Assembly (NCBI RefSeq): GCF_018531195.1
Contig: NZ_JAHDYS010000010.1
Span: 1-64,000, forward strand
Length of the DNA stretch: 64,000 nucleotides
Direction of reading: 5' to 3'
Origin: Pelotalea chapellei
GTDB lineage: Bacteria > Desulfobacterota > Desulfuromonadia > Geobacterales > Pseudopelobacteraceae
Shown here: positions 8,975 to 16,199 of the stretch, piece by piece
Position numbering within the stretch: the first letter of the stretch is position 1
How the letters are laid out: each line of letters starts with the position of its first letter
Made by a program: the position numbers and the translations under genes
Notes under the pieces: model-generated
The model's input: only the letters and a program-made list of their open reading frames with translations
Database searches by the model: none
Told to the model about the DNA's origin: nothing

Positions 8975-9322
8975 TTAGTCGCGATCGTGCTTGTTATGGC
9001 CATTGCCCCGGCCATGGTGGTCATCGTAGTCATGGCGCCGATGTTTTTTGTAATGCTTCTTCTTGTAATATTTCGGGTCCCTTTCTACATATACCCGTCG
9101 ATCCCTTTCCACATAATAGGGGCGGCCGCTATCCTGATAGACTCGTACACCCGGTGGGGGTGGCAGATAACCCTCCACCCGGACATTTACTCCAGGAGGA
9201 GCAGGCAGTCCTGGGAGTCCGGGAAGCCCGGGCAATCCAGGGAGGCCGGATGCTGAAACGGTGATGCTGGAAAGGGCTATAACCGCTGCCAGTGTAATCG
9301 TGGAAATAAATGACTTACTCAT
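8975..9322 (-). CDS. Secreted protein with GLP repeats and His/Arg-rich tail
   Basis: 115 aa. Signal peptide ending in TVSA. It is followed by four perfect GLP tripeptides (collagen-like Gly-X-Pro, about residues 27-39), then a Pro/Gly-rich middle with GYLPPPPGVRVY. The C-terminal half is very basic and rich in His, Tyr, Lys and Asp, with repeated VERD. GGAGC ribosome site before the ATG at 9322. Possible metal or cell-wall binding, inferred only from composition. No family recognised with confidence. Confidence 0.65.
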   Translation of the reverse strand: MSKSFISTITLAAVIALSSITVSASGLPGLPGLPGLPGLPAPPGVNVRVEGYLPPPPGVRVYQDSGRPYYVERDRRVYVERDPKYYKKKHYKKHRRHDYDDHHGRGNGHNKHDRD

Positions 9323-9393
9323 ACGTGCTCCTTTTTTACTTGCTGATGCAACCTTGTTACCCGTGTTACGTGCGAGCAGCGAAACTGTTGGAA

Positions 9394-9981
9394 CTAGTTA
9401 AAGAAATACCGGATGCCGACTGTGCTGGAAAAACTCGTCGGATCGAAATCGCCTCTGTGGCTGCCATTGCTGGTGATACTCGTATCGGGGGCTACGACGA
9501 ACTTTGCCTCACCGGTCAGGGCTACCTGTTTCAATATGAAATAGTCGACGCCACCGCTGACATGAAAGCCGACCGTGGTGTCCACATCGCGTTTGGTCCC
9601 GTTATCAGGATCATAATCGCTAACCAGGATGTCGAGTCCAAGCCCGGCGTAGGGGACGAACTGGGGATTGGGAAGTGCGAAGCGATACTGTCCGCCGAGG
9701 GAATAATTGGTAACACCGAAATCTCCGGTATCGGAACCGAACATAGCACGAGTGATGTCCAGTTCAGCTGCGAAATGATCGTCGATGCCGTAAATAACGC
9801 CGCCGCCGCCGATGAAACCGGCATCCGTCCGATTGTTCCTGATATCCGTCTCATTGTCCGACGGAATCAGGAAGCCGAGCCTGCCGGTGACGCCGACTTT
9901 TCCTTTGATGCTGTCGGCCATGGCCGAACCCGAGGCCATTATGGTTGTTGCAAGGCATGTTATGGCTATAAGCTTCTTCAT
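9394..9981 (-). CDS. Outer-membrane beta-barrel protein (OmpA/OmpW-like barrel)
   Basis: 195 aa from the ATG at 9981, which has an AGGAGAG site; the frame is open for 22 more codons but these lie before the ribosome site and the signal peptide. Signal peptide ends SAMA. Alternating amphipathic strands with GRLGFLIPSD, LGGQYRF and YAGLGLDI motifs, and the last residue is a Phe-Asn pair after VGIRYF, near the usual C-terminal barrel signature. Likely an 8-stranded barrel. Ligand unknown. Confidence 0.75.
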   Translation of the reverse strand: MKKLIAITCLATTIMASGSAMADSIKGKVGVTGRLGFLIPSDNETDIRNNRTDAGFIGGGGVIYGIDDHFAAELDITRAMFGSDTGDFGVTNYSLGGQYRFALPNPQFVPYAGLGLDILVSDYDPDNGTKRDVDTTVGFHVSGGVDYFILKQVALTGEAKFVVAPDTSITSNGSHRGDFDPTSFSSTVGIRYFFN

Positions 9982-10056
9982 TATGGTCTCTCCTGATACT
10001 TGATTTAGGCATCGCAAAATATGGTTAGAGTTTCTACTGATGCTCACTTTTAAACG

Positions 10057-10089
10057 CCTCCCTTCAGTCCCCGCGGGGCTGAAGGGAGG
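10057..10089 (-). terminator. Hairpin downstream of the Gln-rich gene
   Basis: Perfect 11-bp arms CCTCCCTTCAG / CTGAAGGGAGG around a GC-rich loop, 25 bp past the stop of the Gln-rich gene. On the minus strand it is followed by GTTTAAAAG, a weak T tract. Confidence 0.65.
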
Positions 10090-10113
10090 ACGTTGCCTGT
10101 TTATCTGTCCTAT

Positions 10114-10965
10114 CTATCTGCCATGGTCGGAGTTTCCTCTTCCACGGTCAGAATCTCCTCTGCCATGGTCGGAGTTTCCTCTCCCATGCTCAGAATCTCC
10201 TCTTCCGTTGTTGTCGTGCGACCGCTCCTGGTGTGCATTTTCACGTTGTGTTTCTTCCCGCTGCTGCTGGCCATGTTGAGGCTGCTGCCTCTCGGGCTGC
10301 TGAACCTGGGGGCGCTGCTCCTGTCGTTGCTGTTGTTGCTGCTGCTGTTGTCGCTGCTGTTGCTGTTGTTGTTGCTGTTGGACAACTGGTCTCTGTTGCT
10401 GGACAACTGGTTTCTGCTGCTGAGGCTGCCTGACTTCAGGCCTTTGTTTATATTGCACCTGTCTTTGAGCTCGTAATTCCTGTCTTTGTTGTGCCGGACG
10501 GGGCCTGTAGTTCTGGACGCCCCAGGATTTTTGCCTTTCCCAGTGTTTGGTATTGTTCCAGCCCTTCCAGTTCTGTCTTAGCTGTGCGTTGGAAATCCTT
10601 TGCTGATTCCACCGGTGCCCGGACCAGTTACCGGTGCTGTAATACGTTCTCCAACCCGGATCAACATCGAAGTAGAACCTGGGGACACTGTTGTAATAGT
10701 TCCAACCGCGATTATAGTATTGCGAACGATACCAGTTACCTTCCCATGGACGCCACCACCAGCCATTCCAGAAAAACAGCTCTGCATCAATATCGGGAAC
10801 GACATACACATTGTTGGTATCCGGAATTACGATCACATCCGGAGGTGACGCGAATACAATGGGAACCGGCAGGGAAATGCCGATGTCGATATTTACTGCT
10901 GCCATTGTCGGCACTGGAACCCACAGCACCAGTGCCAGAAGAATTGTAAGAATCACTTTTTTCAT
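10114..10965 (-). CDS. Secreted Gln-rich low-complexity protein
   Basis: 283 aa. Signal peptide ends TMAA. Residues about 40-130 are rich in Trp and Tyr (FFWNGWWWRPW, then NYYNSVPRFYFDVDPGW), typical of a small secreted domain seen in Geobacter-like genomes. Residues about 165-235 are a Gln/Arg-rich low-complexity region with homopolymeric Gln runs. The end is four copies of a heptapeptide RGxSxHG, encoded by 21-bp tandem repeats. Function unknown; an extracellular matrix or surface role is only a guess. The Leu-rich frame opposite the Gln codons is a shadow. Confidence 0.7.
   Translation of the reverse strand: MKKVILTILLALVLWVPVPTMAAVNIDIGISLPVPIVFASPPDVIVIPDTNNVYVVPDIDAELFFWNGWWWRPWEGNWYRSQYYNRGWNYYNSVPRFYFDVDPGWRTYYSTGNWSGHRWNQQRISNAQLRQNWKGWNNTKHWERQKSWGVQNYRPRPAQQRQELRAQRQVQYKQRPEVRQPQQQKPVVQQQRPVVQQQQQQQQQRQQQQQQQQRQEQRPQVQQPERQQPQHGQQQREETQRENAHQERSHDNNGRGDSEHGRGNSDHGRGDSDRGRGNSDHGR
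10121..10204 (-). repeat. Four 21-bp tandem repeats inside CDS
   Basis: Units at 10121, 10142, 10163 and 10184, each 21 bp. Units 1 and 3 are nearly identical (CCATGGTCGGAGTTTCCTCT), as are 2 and 4 in their AGAATCTCCTCT half. They encode the C-terminal heptapeptides of the Gln-rich protein. Confidence 0.9.
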
Positions 10966-11038
10966 TTTTTTGCCCTTTCATTCTGCGGACACTCTACTTT
11001 CCGAAACCGCTCTACACTGACTGTCTCCAGCCATGATA

Positions 11039-11320
11039 TCAGAACCGCACACCCAGGTTGGCAGTGGTGGCGAAACCATTCAGTTTTATATCCTGGCCGC
11101 CATATGAAGGTCGTGCCCAAAGATATTTTCCTTCTAGTCGGATGAAGAATTCATCGCTCAGATTGATGTTAAATCCTGCTCCGGCATGGAGCCCGTAGGT
11201 TATTTTTGTGCTGCCCTTGAAGTTGCCGGTATTGCCGCTCACATCTAAATCGGTGACATATCTTTATTCCATCAGCTCGAGATTACCCTTGATTCCAACT
11301 GCATCCATAATGGGTATTCC
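11039..11320 (-). pseudogene. Truncated barrel outer-membrane protein with in-frame stop
   Basis: The 3' part (11039-11242) encodes a typical barrel C-terminus: YGLHAGAGFNINLSDEFFIR, then LWARPSYGG, and a terminal LGVRF. Continuing the same frame upstream gives VGIKGNLELME, one TAA stop (near 11262), then RYVTDLDVSGNTGNF. That reads as a continuous barrel strand pair if the stop is ignored. The frame then runs into the terminator at 11322-11347, so the 5' part with the signal peptide is missing. It looks like a decayed OmpW/OmpA-barrel gene rather than an expressed 67-aa protein. Confidence 0.6.
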
Positions 11321-11321
11321 C

Positions 11322-11347
11322 AAAAAACGGGGGATCGAAGATCCCCC
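11322..11347 (-). terminator. Rho-independent terminator (minus strand)
   Basis: Arms GGGGGATC / GATCCCCC with a TTC loop (minus-strand reading), followed by six T residues. It ends the transcript of the coiled-coil gene at 11389-11670. Confidence 0.9.
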
Positions 11348-11388
11348 CATAACAAGAAGGAGGCTCCACAGAGCCTTTGCTGCAGTAC

Positions 11389-11670
11389 TTATTTTGAATC
11401 TGCACCATGGAAGGCGTTCTTGACTTCAGTCCAGGCTTTTTCCGTGCTTCTTTTGATCTCTTCCCAAGTGCCATCGCTGGCGTCCTTCAACTCCTGCAAC
11501 TTCATCCTGGCTTCTTCATACTTGTTTCTCAAAGCTTCGGTGGCATTGCAGTATTCAATCTTTGCCTCAGCCGTGGCTTTGTCTGCTTTGGCCTTTAACA
11601 GAGCAAGCTGTGCCTTCCATTCTTCCAGTTGCGCCGCAAGTTTTTCTTCGTATGCTACCCGTTTGTCCAT
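11389..11670 (-). CDS. Small coiled-coil protein (stress-type)
   Basis: 93 aa, no signal peptide. Almost entirely amphipathic helix: KLAAQLEEWKAQLALLKAK, then RNKYEEARMKLQELKDAS and a TWEEIKRSTEKAW segment. This resembles short coiled-coil proteins in stress-induced gene sets (sll1863-like). A GAGG site precedes the ATG. It lies between the DUF2959 gene and its own terminator, suggesting it ends the CsbD-DUF2959 transcript. Biochemical role unknown. Confidence 0.7.
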   Translation of the reverse strand: MDKRVAYEEKLAAQLEEWKAQLALLKAKADKATAEAKIEYCNATEALRNKYEEARMKLQELKDASDGTWEEIKRSTEKAWTEVKNAFHGADSK

Positions 11671-11724
11671 ATTGTTTACCTCTTTCTGATACTGTCTGCC
11701 TGCTAAACATTGTTCCCGTGAATG

Positions 11725-12375
11725 CTATTTTGTGCCGCTCTGAGCCAGCTCCGACCGTGCGCTGCCGATAGCAGCCAGGACCGGTTTGATGGAATCTTTA
11801 AGATTGTCACCGTCCTTGATGGCCTTCTGGGCAGACGGCGTAATAGTGTCGATGCCTTTGGGCGTAAGGTCATTCAAGAGGTAGTTCCTAATTTCCTTGA
11901 TATCGGTTAGATAGGTTTTAAACGCGCCCTTAACTCCTACACTTGAATCGGATATGTTGCCGTAGACTGCGCCGAGCTCGGCACGGCGTTGTTCGCTGAG
12001 AGTCTGTATTTCGGGGTTGGTGTAGCTGTTGCCCTGCTTCTGCCATTCTTCAAAATACTCCTTGCCCTGGGCTCTCATCTTGTCTGAGTGCTGAAACAAC
12101 CGTTTCCCCTGGTTTTCCAACGTGTCCACGTTTTTGGAATAGGTTTCGAAGGACTTCTTCACATCAAGTTGACCTGGTCGAATCAGATCTTCCAATGACG
12201 AGTCTGTCAGATTCACCTGAATAACTGCCTGTTGAATATCGGATTCCACCGTCTTCATGGTGGTGCCGGTTTTTTCGGACCGTTGCATGCCTGTTGTTGC
12301 GCAACCGCTAAGGCATGTAATGCCAGCGAGCAGTAAAGTGGCGAAGAAAGCTGCGTATCTGGTACTTAATTTCAT
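11725..12375 (-). CDS. DUF2959-like lipoprotein
   Basis: 216 aa from the ATG at 12375, which has an AGGAG site; an ATG seven codons upstream lies before that site. Lipobox CLSGCATTG. The mature protein is helical, with FETYSKNVDTLENQGKRLF and FEEWQKQGNSY segments characteristic of DUF2959. It has regular charged heptads throughout, so an extended periplasmic helical bundle is likely. Function unknown. It sits 53 bp downstream of csbD-like 12429-12608 on the same strand. Confidence 0.75.
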   Translation of the reverse strand: MKLSTRYAAFFATLLLAGITCLSGCATTGMQRSEKTGTTMKTVESDIQQAVIQVNLTDSSLEDLIRPGQLDVKKSFETYSKNVDTLENQGKRLFQHSDKMRAQGKEYFEEWQKQGNSYTNPEIQTLSEQRRAELGAVYGNISDSSVGVKGAFKTYLTDIKEIRNYLLNDLTPKGIDTITPSAQKAIKDGDNLKDSIKPVLAAIGSARSELAQSGTK

Positions 12376-12428
12376 GGGAATCTCCTGTTCTTTCAAACCT
12401 GCATAATGAATAAATCACATTGGATGCT

Positions 12429-12608
12429 TTACTTACCCAGTACTTTCTCCACCTGACCAATTTTTTCCTGAACTTTACCAATAATTTTTTCTTTTTTGCC
12501 TTCCGATTCCATGTTCTTATCTTCACAAATTTTACCGATAGCTTCTTTGATAGTACCCTTGACCTGGTGCAAGGTTCCCTCTGCTTGGTCCTTAGTGCTG
12601 TTTTTCAT
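12429..12608 (-). CDS. CsbD family stress protein
   Basis: 59 aa, below common ORF-length cut-offs. It begins MKNSTKDQAEGTLHQVKGTI and continues with KEAIGK and a C-terminal KIIGKVQEKIGQVEKVLGK. This is the CsbD pattern of charged helices with repeated G-K spacing. CsbD proteins are general-stress proteins (sigma-B regulated in Bacillus) of unknown biochemical role. AAGGA site before the ATG at 12608. Followed closely by the DUF2959 gene, probably in one transcript. Confidence 0.85.
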   Translation of the reverse strand: MKNSTKDQAEGTLHQVKGTIKEAIGKICEDKNMESEGKKEKIIGKVQEKIGQVEKVLGK

Positions 12609-12637
12609 CGTGGTTTTCCTTTTTTGCAGACTACTTT

Positions 12638-12661
12638 CAGGGGCGGGAAGTTCCGCCCCTG
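12638..12661. terminator. GC-rich hairpin between OmpA-like gene and csbD
   Basis: Arms CAGGGGCGG / CCGCCCCTG, 11 bp past the stop of the OmpA-like gene. No strong T tract on the minus strand, so it may be a partial terminator or mRNA stabiliser that uncouples the two genes. Confidence 0.55.
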
Positions 12662-12671
12662 CATAATCCCT

Positions 12672-13817
12672 TTATTTCACTATGACCTCAAAAAGAACTC
12701 TCATGTTGGCTTTGGCCGCATGTGAGTAAAGATCTTTCGGCGCTGCTTCATACTCAGCCGGTCTTGTCTCACCATATCCGACTATTGAAAGCCTGTCGGG
12801 TGTGACAATTCCTTCTTTAATAAGGTACTCTTCGACAGCCTTTGCCCTACGCTCGCTCAGCTTCTGATTGTATTCATCAGTGCCGGAAGCAGAGGTGTAA
12901 CCTGCAATGCGGACCTTGGCTTTAGGGTTGTCTTTCAGAACCTGAACACTTTTCTTCAATATCACTTGAGATTCTTTGCTAAGAGTTGCCTTGTTGAAAT
13001 CGAAATGCACATCTTCGAAAGCAAGAATAATAACTTTCTCTTCAACTTTAGGCGCAGTCGCAAGTACTTTTACCTGTTCCTCGATCTTTGGTGGCGGCAC
13101 TTCCGCCACGACGATAACTACCTTCTCAATAGCTTTTGGTTGAGGTTTTGCCACAGGCTCAGGCGCTGCAACAGGTTTTGCCACAGGTTCAGGCGCTGCA
13201 ACCGGGGTCGCTGCTTTTGAGGTGCCGCCAAAGGCAAAGACTACACCTGCGGTTGCATTGACATTGTGGTAAGCCTCCTGGAAGACCTCTGAAACCACAT
13301 TGTCTCTGACATCAACCCGCAGGGCGACATGCTCTGCCACCCAATATTTCGCTCCTGCACCAAAACTTATGGCAGTCATGTCCTGGGTAGCTATCCTGGG
13401 ACTGTAGTGAACGCCGCCGAGACCAGCCACGACATAGGGATTGAATTTGCCTTCAGGCATAAAGTGATAGAGCGCATCAAGATGATAGAAAGCAAGATTC
13501 ACATCATTGGTAGGACTTCTGAACTGTCCTTCCTTTATGCCGGTTCTTGATTTGTCGTCTACGCGGGTATTGATAAATTCTACTGAACCTTCAAGACCGA
13601 AATGGTTGGTGAAGTTGTAACCGACCCGACCACCATAGATCAGGTTGTTGTTCAGGTTTTGTCCATTTTCGAACAGGTTGAAACCTACGAAAGGACTTAT
13701 CTCCACGCTGCCTGCCTTTATCTCGGCATGGGCAGGTATAGGAAGGATACATGCCAGGGATAAAAAACCCGCGGCTATTATTTTTGCAACAGGAACTTTT
13801 TGAACAATGTTTTCCAT
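12672..13817 (-). CDS. OmpA family protein with N-terminal barrel
   Basis: 381 aa. Signal peptide to about residue 31 (PAHA). Beta-barrel domain about residues 32-190 with VGYNFTNHFGLEGSVEF and YVVAGLGGVHY strands. Pro/Ala/Lys linker about 195-250 includes a perfect 10-residue repeat VAAPEPVAKP. C-terminal OmpA domain about 265-375 with HFDFNKATL and the peptidoglycan-binding signature GYTSASGTDEYNQKLSERRA. It anchors the outer membrane to peptidoglycan. GGAGG site before the ATG. A related barrel with two OmpA domains is at 48534-49967. Confidence 0.9.
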   Translation of the reverse strand: MENIVQKVPVAKIIAAGFLSLACILPIPAHAEIKAGSVEISPFVGFNLFENGQNLNNNLIYGGRVGYNFTNHFGLEGSVEFINTRVDDKSRTGIKEGQFRSPTNDVNLAFYHLDALYHFMPEGKFNPYVVAGLGGVHYSPRIATQDMTAISFGAGAKYWVAEHVALRVDVRDNVVSEVFQEAYHNVNATAGVVFAFGGTSKAATPVAAPEPVAKPVAAPEPVAKPQPKAIEKVVIVVAEVPPPKIEEQVKVLATAPKVEEKVIILAFEDVHFDFNKATLSKESQVILKKSVQVLKDNPKAKVRIAGYTSASGTDEYNQKLSERRAKAVEEYLIKEGIVTPDRLSIVGYGETRPAEYEAAPKDLYSHAAKANMRVLFEVIVK

Positions 13818-13864
13818 CTGAAACCTCCTTTAAAATTGCAAGTACATGTTTGCTGGATTCTTGG

Positions 13865-13890
13865 AGGAGACAGGCTGCTGCCTGTCTCCT
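13865..13890. terminator. Hairpin between Ig-like gene and OmpA-like gene
   Basis: Perfect 11-bp arms AGGAGACAGGC / GCCTGTCTCCT with a TGCT loop. It is 26 bp beyond the stop of the Ig-like gene. No T run follows on the minus strand. Confidence 0.55.
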
Positions 13891-13915
13891 GAATCTGTTT
13901 CTCGATAAGTGATGG

Positions 13916-16048
13916 TTATGGTTTTACAATCGTACATTTATCCAAAGAAACTTGTCCGGCTGCTGCTCCCTGGATCAAGGCCCTTCCGTCAAGCCTTGAA
14001 CCGGTCAACAATGAAATTGAGGTTCCGGCTAACAAGTTTCCCTTCATTTTTGAATTGGTCCCGAGAGTTATTGCGCTTCCTGCCGTCCAATAGATGTTTG
14101 CAGCCTGCGCATTTCCTGTCAGCCTAACTTCGCTGGTTGCCGACGTAGTGATCGAGGTTGCACTGCGGATGATGAAGATGGCATTCGCGTTGCCGCCGGC
14201 GTCCAGGTAGAGGATGCCGGCAGGGGAGATCTCGATCGAGCTGCCTGATTCATACAGTCCAGGAACCAGTGTCAGTCCGTTGATGTTGCCTGATAAAGGG
14301 GTAGGAGTTCCCCGTACGGCGGCGTTTGCATTGAGAAACGCAATTTCAGCGTCATTTTTTGCTGCAATCAGCATTGCAGGAACACCGGGAGGAGCTATGT
14401 CATCTGCTGCGTATATGGCGCCCAAAGTTACCTCCGGAGCAGTTAATCCGGCTATTGTGGATCTGACACCCGGGCTTACCCCGACATCTCCGACGATAGC
14501 GGAAGTCGGTATGTTGGTAATTGCCGAGTTCGACAAAATAGCGAATCTTGCTGCTGTTCCAAGGGGTACAATTGCCTGGCCCGCAGGGAATCCTACAGCC
14601 GTTGTAAAGCTCCATACCTTGTCACTCGCCAGTGCATTGCCGGCCAGGTCTTTGACTCCGTTGACTCCGCCAGCAATCGTGGCGGTATAGACGGTACCTG
14701 CTGTGAGGTCGCTGTTCGGGTTGAAGGTCGCGGTGGTGCCTTCATAGGTCACTGCGCCTGCAACGGGATTGAGCCCCTGTTTAAGGATAAAGGTCTGGTT
14801 GGTAATGGATGCAACATCCATTTCTTTGCTGAATGTTGCCGCTACATTGGTTCCGATCACAACATCATTGGCATTGTCAGCCGGGATTGTAGAAATCACC
14901 GTGGGTGCTAATACGTCCGGGGCTGCTCCGGTTTTCCAACTCCATGAATAGTTACTTGCCATTGGATTGCCTGCCAGGTCTTTGACCCCGGTGGTAATCG
15001 TGGAAGTATAAGTTGTGTTGGCTGCAAAATTTGCCGAGGGTGTGAAGGTCACGGTAGTCCCGGTATAAGTTACTGTACCCGGAACTGAGACCAGCGGGGT
15101 ATCTGATCTGGTTACTTTTACGGTTGCTGTAGTGATGGTTAACTGATCCATCGGTTCGCTGAATCTTGCGCTGCTGGCACGGTTGGTGGGGAGGTCCATG
15201 CCGGTGAACCCTGCAGGATTTGTAAGGCTGGGAGTTGTGATGCCAGTAGCACCGTAAGCTCCTGTGGCAATGACGGTGGGTGCAAGAGTGTCCAAAGTTG
15301 TCCCGGTGGTCCAACTCCATGAGTAGCTACTTGCCATTGGTTTGCCTGCCAGGTCTTTCGCCCCGGTTGTTATCGTGGAAGTATAGGCCGTGTTGGCTGC
15401 AAGATTTGCTGCAGGTGTGAAGGTCGCGGTAGTCCCTGTGTAGGTCACGGTTCCTGCAACCGGCGTTGCCGGTGAACCGGTTGTTACCGTGTAGGTTGTC
15501 GAATTGATCGTAGCAGGATCCATCGCCTCACTGAAAACTGCAGTGCTGGTTCTGTTGACCGGCAGGCCGGTGGCACCATTAACAACACCGGTTGAGGTTA
15601 CTGTCGGCGCAGTGTTGTCCAGGTCTGTCCCGGTGGTGAACTTCCAGTCATACTTGTTTACCAGAGCATTGCCAGCCAGATCTTTGGCCCCTGTGGTAAT
15701 AGATGCGGTGTATGCGGTATTGCTCAAGAGATTGATGGCAGGGCTGAAGACCGCTGTTGCACCGGTATAACTCACGGTGCCTGCAACTGCCGCCGCGCCT
15801 GGCCCAGTCAGTGTAAAGGTTGTTGTGGTGATCGTTGCAGAATCCATTGCCTCACTGAAGGTGGCGGTGATTTTCCTGTTAAGCGGCACATTCCCGGCAT
15901 TATTGGCAGGTTCTGTTGAAGTTACTGTGGGTGCGGTGGTGTCCGGATTGCTTCCTTTCCAGTTTCCGCATCCTGCGGCCAGCATGGCCAGCAAAGAGGC
16001 CATCAGAAACCACGTCAGTCGCCTGGAATATCTTTCTACTTTATTCAT
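13916..16048 (-). CDS. Lipoprotein with four Ig-like repeats and DUF3494 domain
   Basis: 710 aa. Lipobox MLAAGCGNW. Four bacterial Ig-like (SbsA/Big_5 type) domains at about residues 37-142, 146-245, 250-375 and 378-482. Each opens with APTV or related and carries the S/F-SEAMD and TTGAKDLAGN-type signatures. Domain 3 has an insertion of about 20 residues. Residues about 490-705 are a DUF3494 domain (FAILSNSAITNIPTSAIVGD, LVPGLYESGSSIEI, LTGNAQAANIYW), the fold of ice-binding-like and adhesin proteins. Likely a surface-exposed adhesin held by a lipid anchor; ice binding itself is not implied. GGGAG site before the ATG. Confidence 0.88.
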   Translation of the reverse strand: MNKVERYSRRLTWFLMASLLAMLAAGCGNWKGSNPDTTAPTVTSTEPANNAGNVPLNRKITATFSEAMDSATITTTTFTLTGPGAAAVAGTVSYTGATAVFSPAINLLSNTAYTASITTGAKDLAGNALVNKYDWKFTTGTDLDNTAPTVTSTGVVNGATGLPVNRTSTAVFSEAMDPATINSTTYTVTTGSPATPVAGTVTYTGTTATFTPAANLAANTAYTSTITTGAKDLAGKPMASSYSWSWTTGTTLDTLAPTVIATGAYGATGITTPSLTNPAGFTGMDLPTNRASSARFSEPMDQLTITTATVKVTRSDTPLVSVPGTVTYTGTTVTFTPSANFAANTTYTSTITTGVKDLAGNPMASNYSWSWKTGAAPDVLAPTVISTIPADNANDVVIGTNVAATFSKEMDVASITNQTFILKQGLNPVAGAVTYEGTTATFNPNSDLTAGTVYTATIAGGVNGVKDLAGNALASDKVWSFTTAVGFPAGQAIVPLGTAARFAILSNSAITNIPTSAIVGDVGVSPGVRSTIAGLTAPEVTLGAIYAADDIAPPGVPAMLIAAKNDAEIAFLNANAAVRGTPTPLSGNINGLTLVPGLYESGSSIEISPAGILYLDAGGNANAIFIIRSATSITTSATSEVRLTGNAQAANIYWTAGSAITLGTNSKMKGNLLAGTSISLLTGSRLDGRALIQGAAAGQVSLDKCTIVKP

Positions 16049-16199
16049 GAATTTCTCCCTTTTTAATTACTGCTTTTAAAAATCTACATCACCGTCACTA
16101 ATTTCATTTGTTCATTCAGCATCCATATCTGTGTTCGAAGTGCTTCACCATTTTTCCTCCTTGTGTTCACATGACAGTTAGCAGCAAAGTTCCTTCCTT

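Noticed and set aside
10093-10476. Leu-rich plus-strand frame opposite the Gln-rich gene
   Set aside because: It is the antisense of Gln codons (CAG/CTG); the minus-strand frame has signal peptide, ribosome site and repeats.
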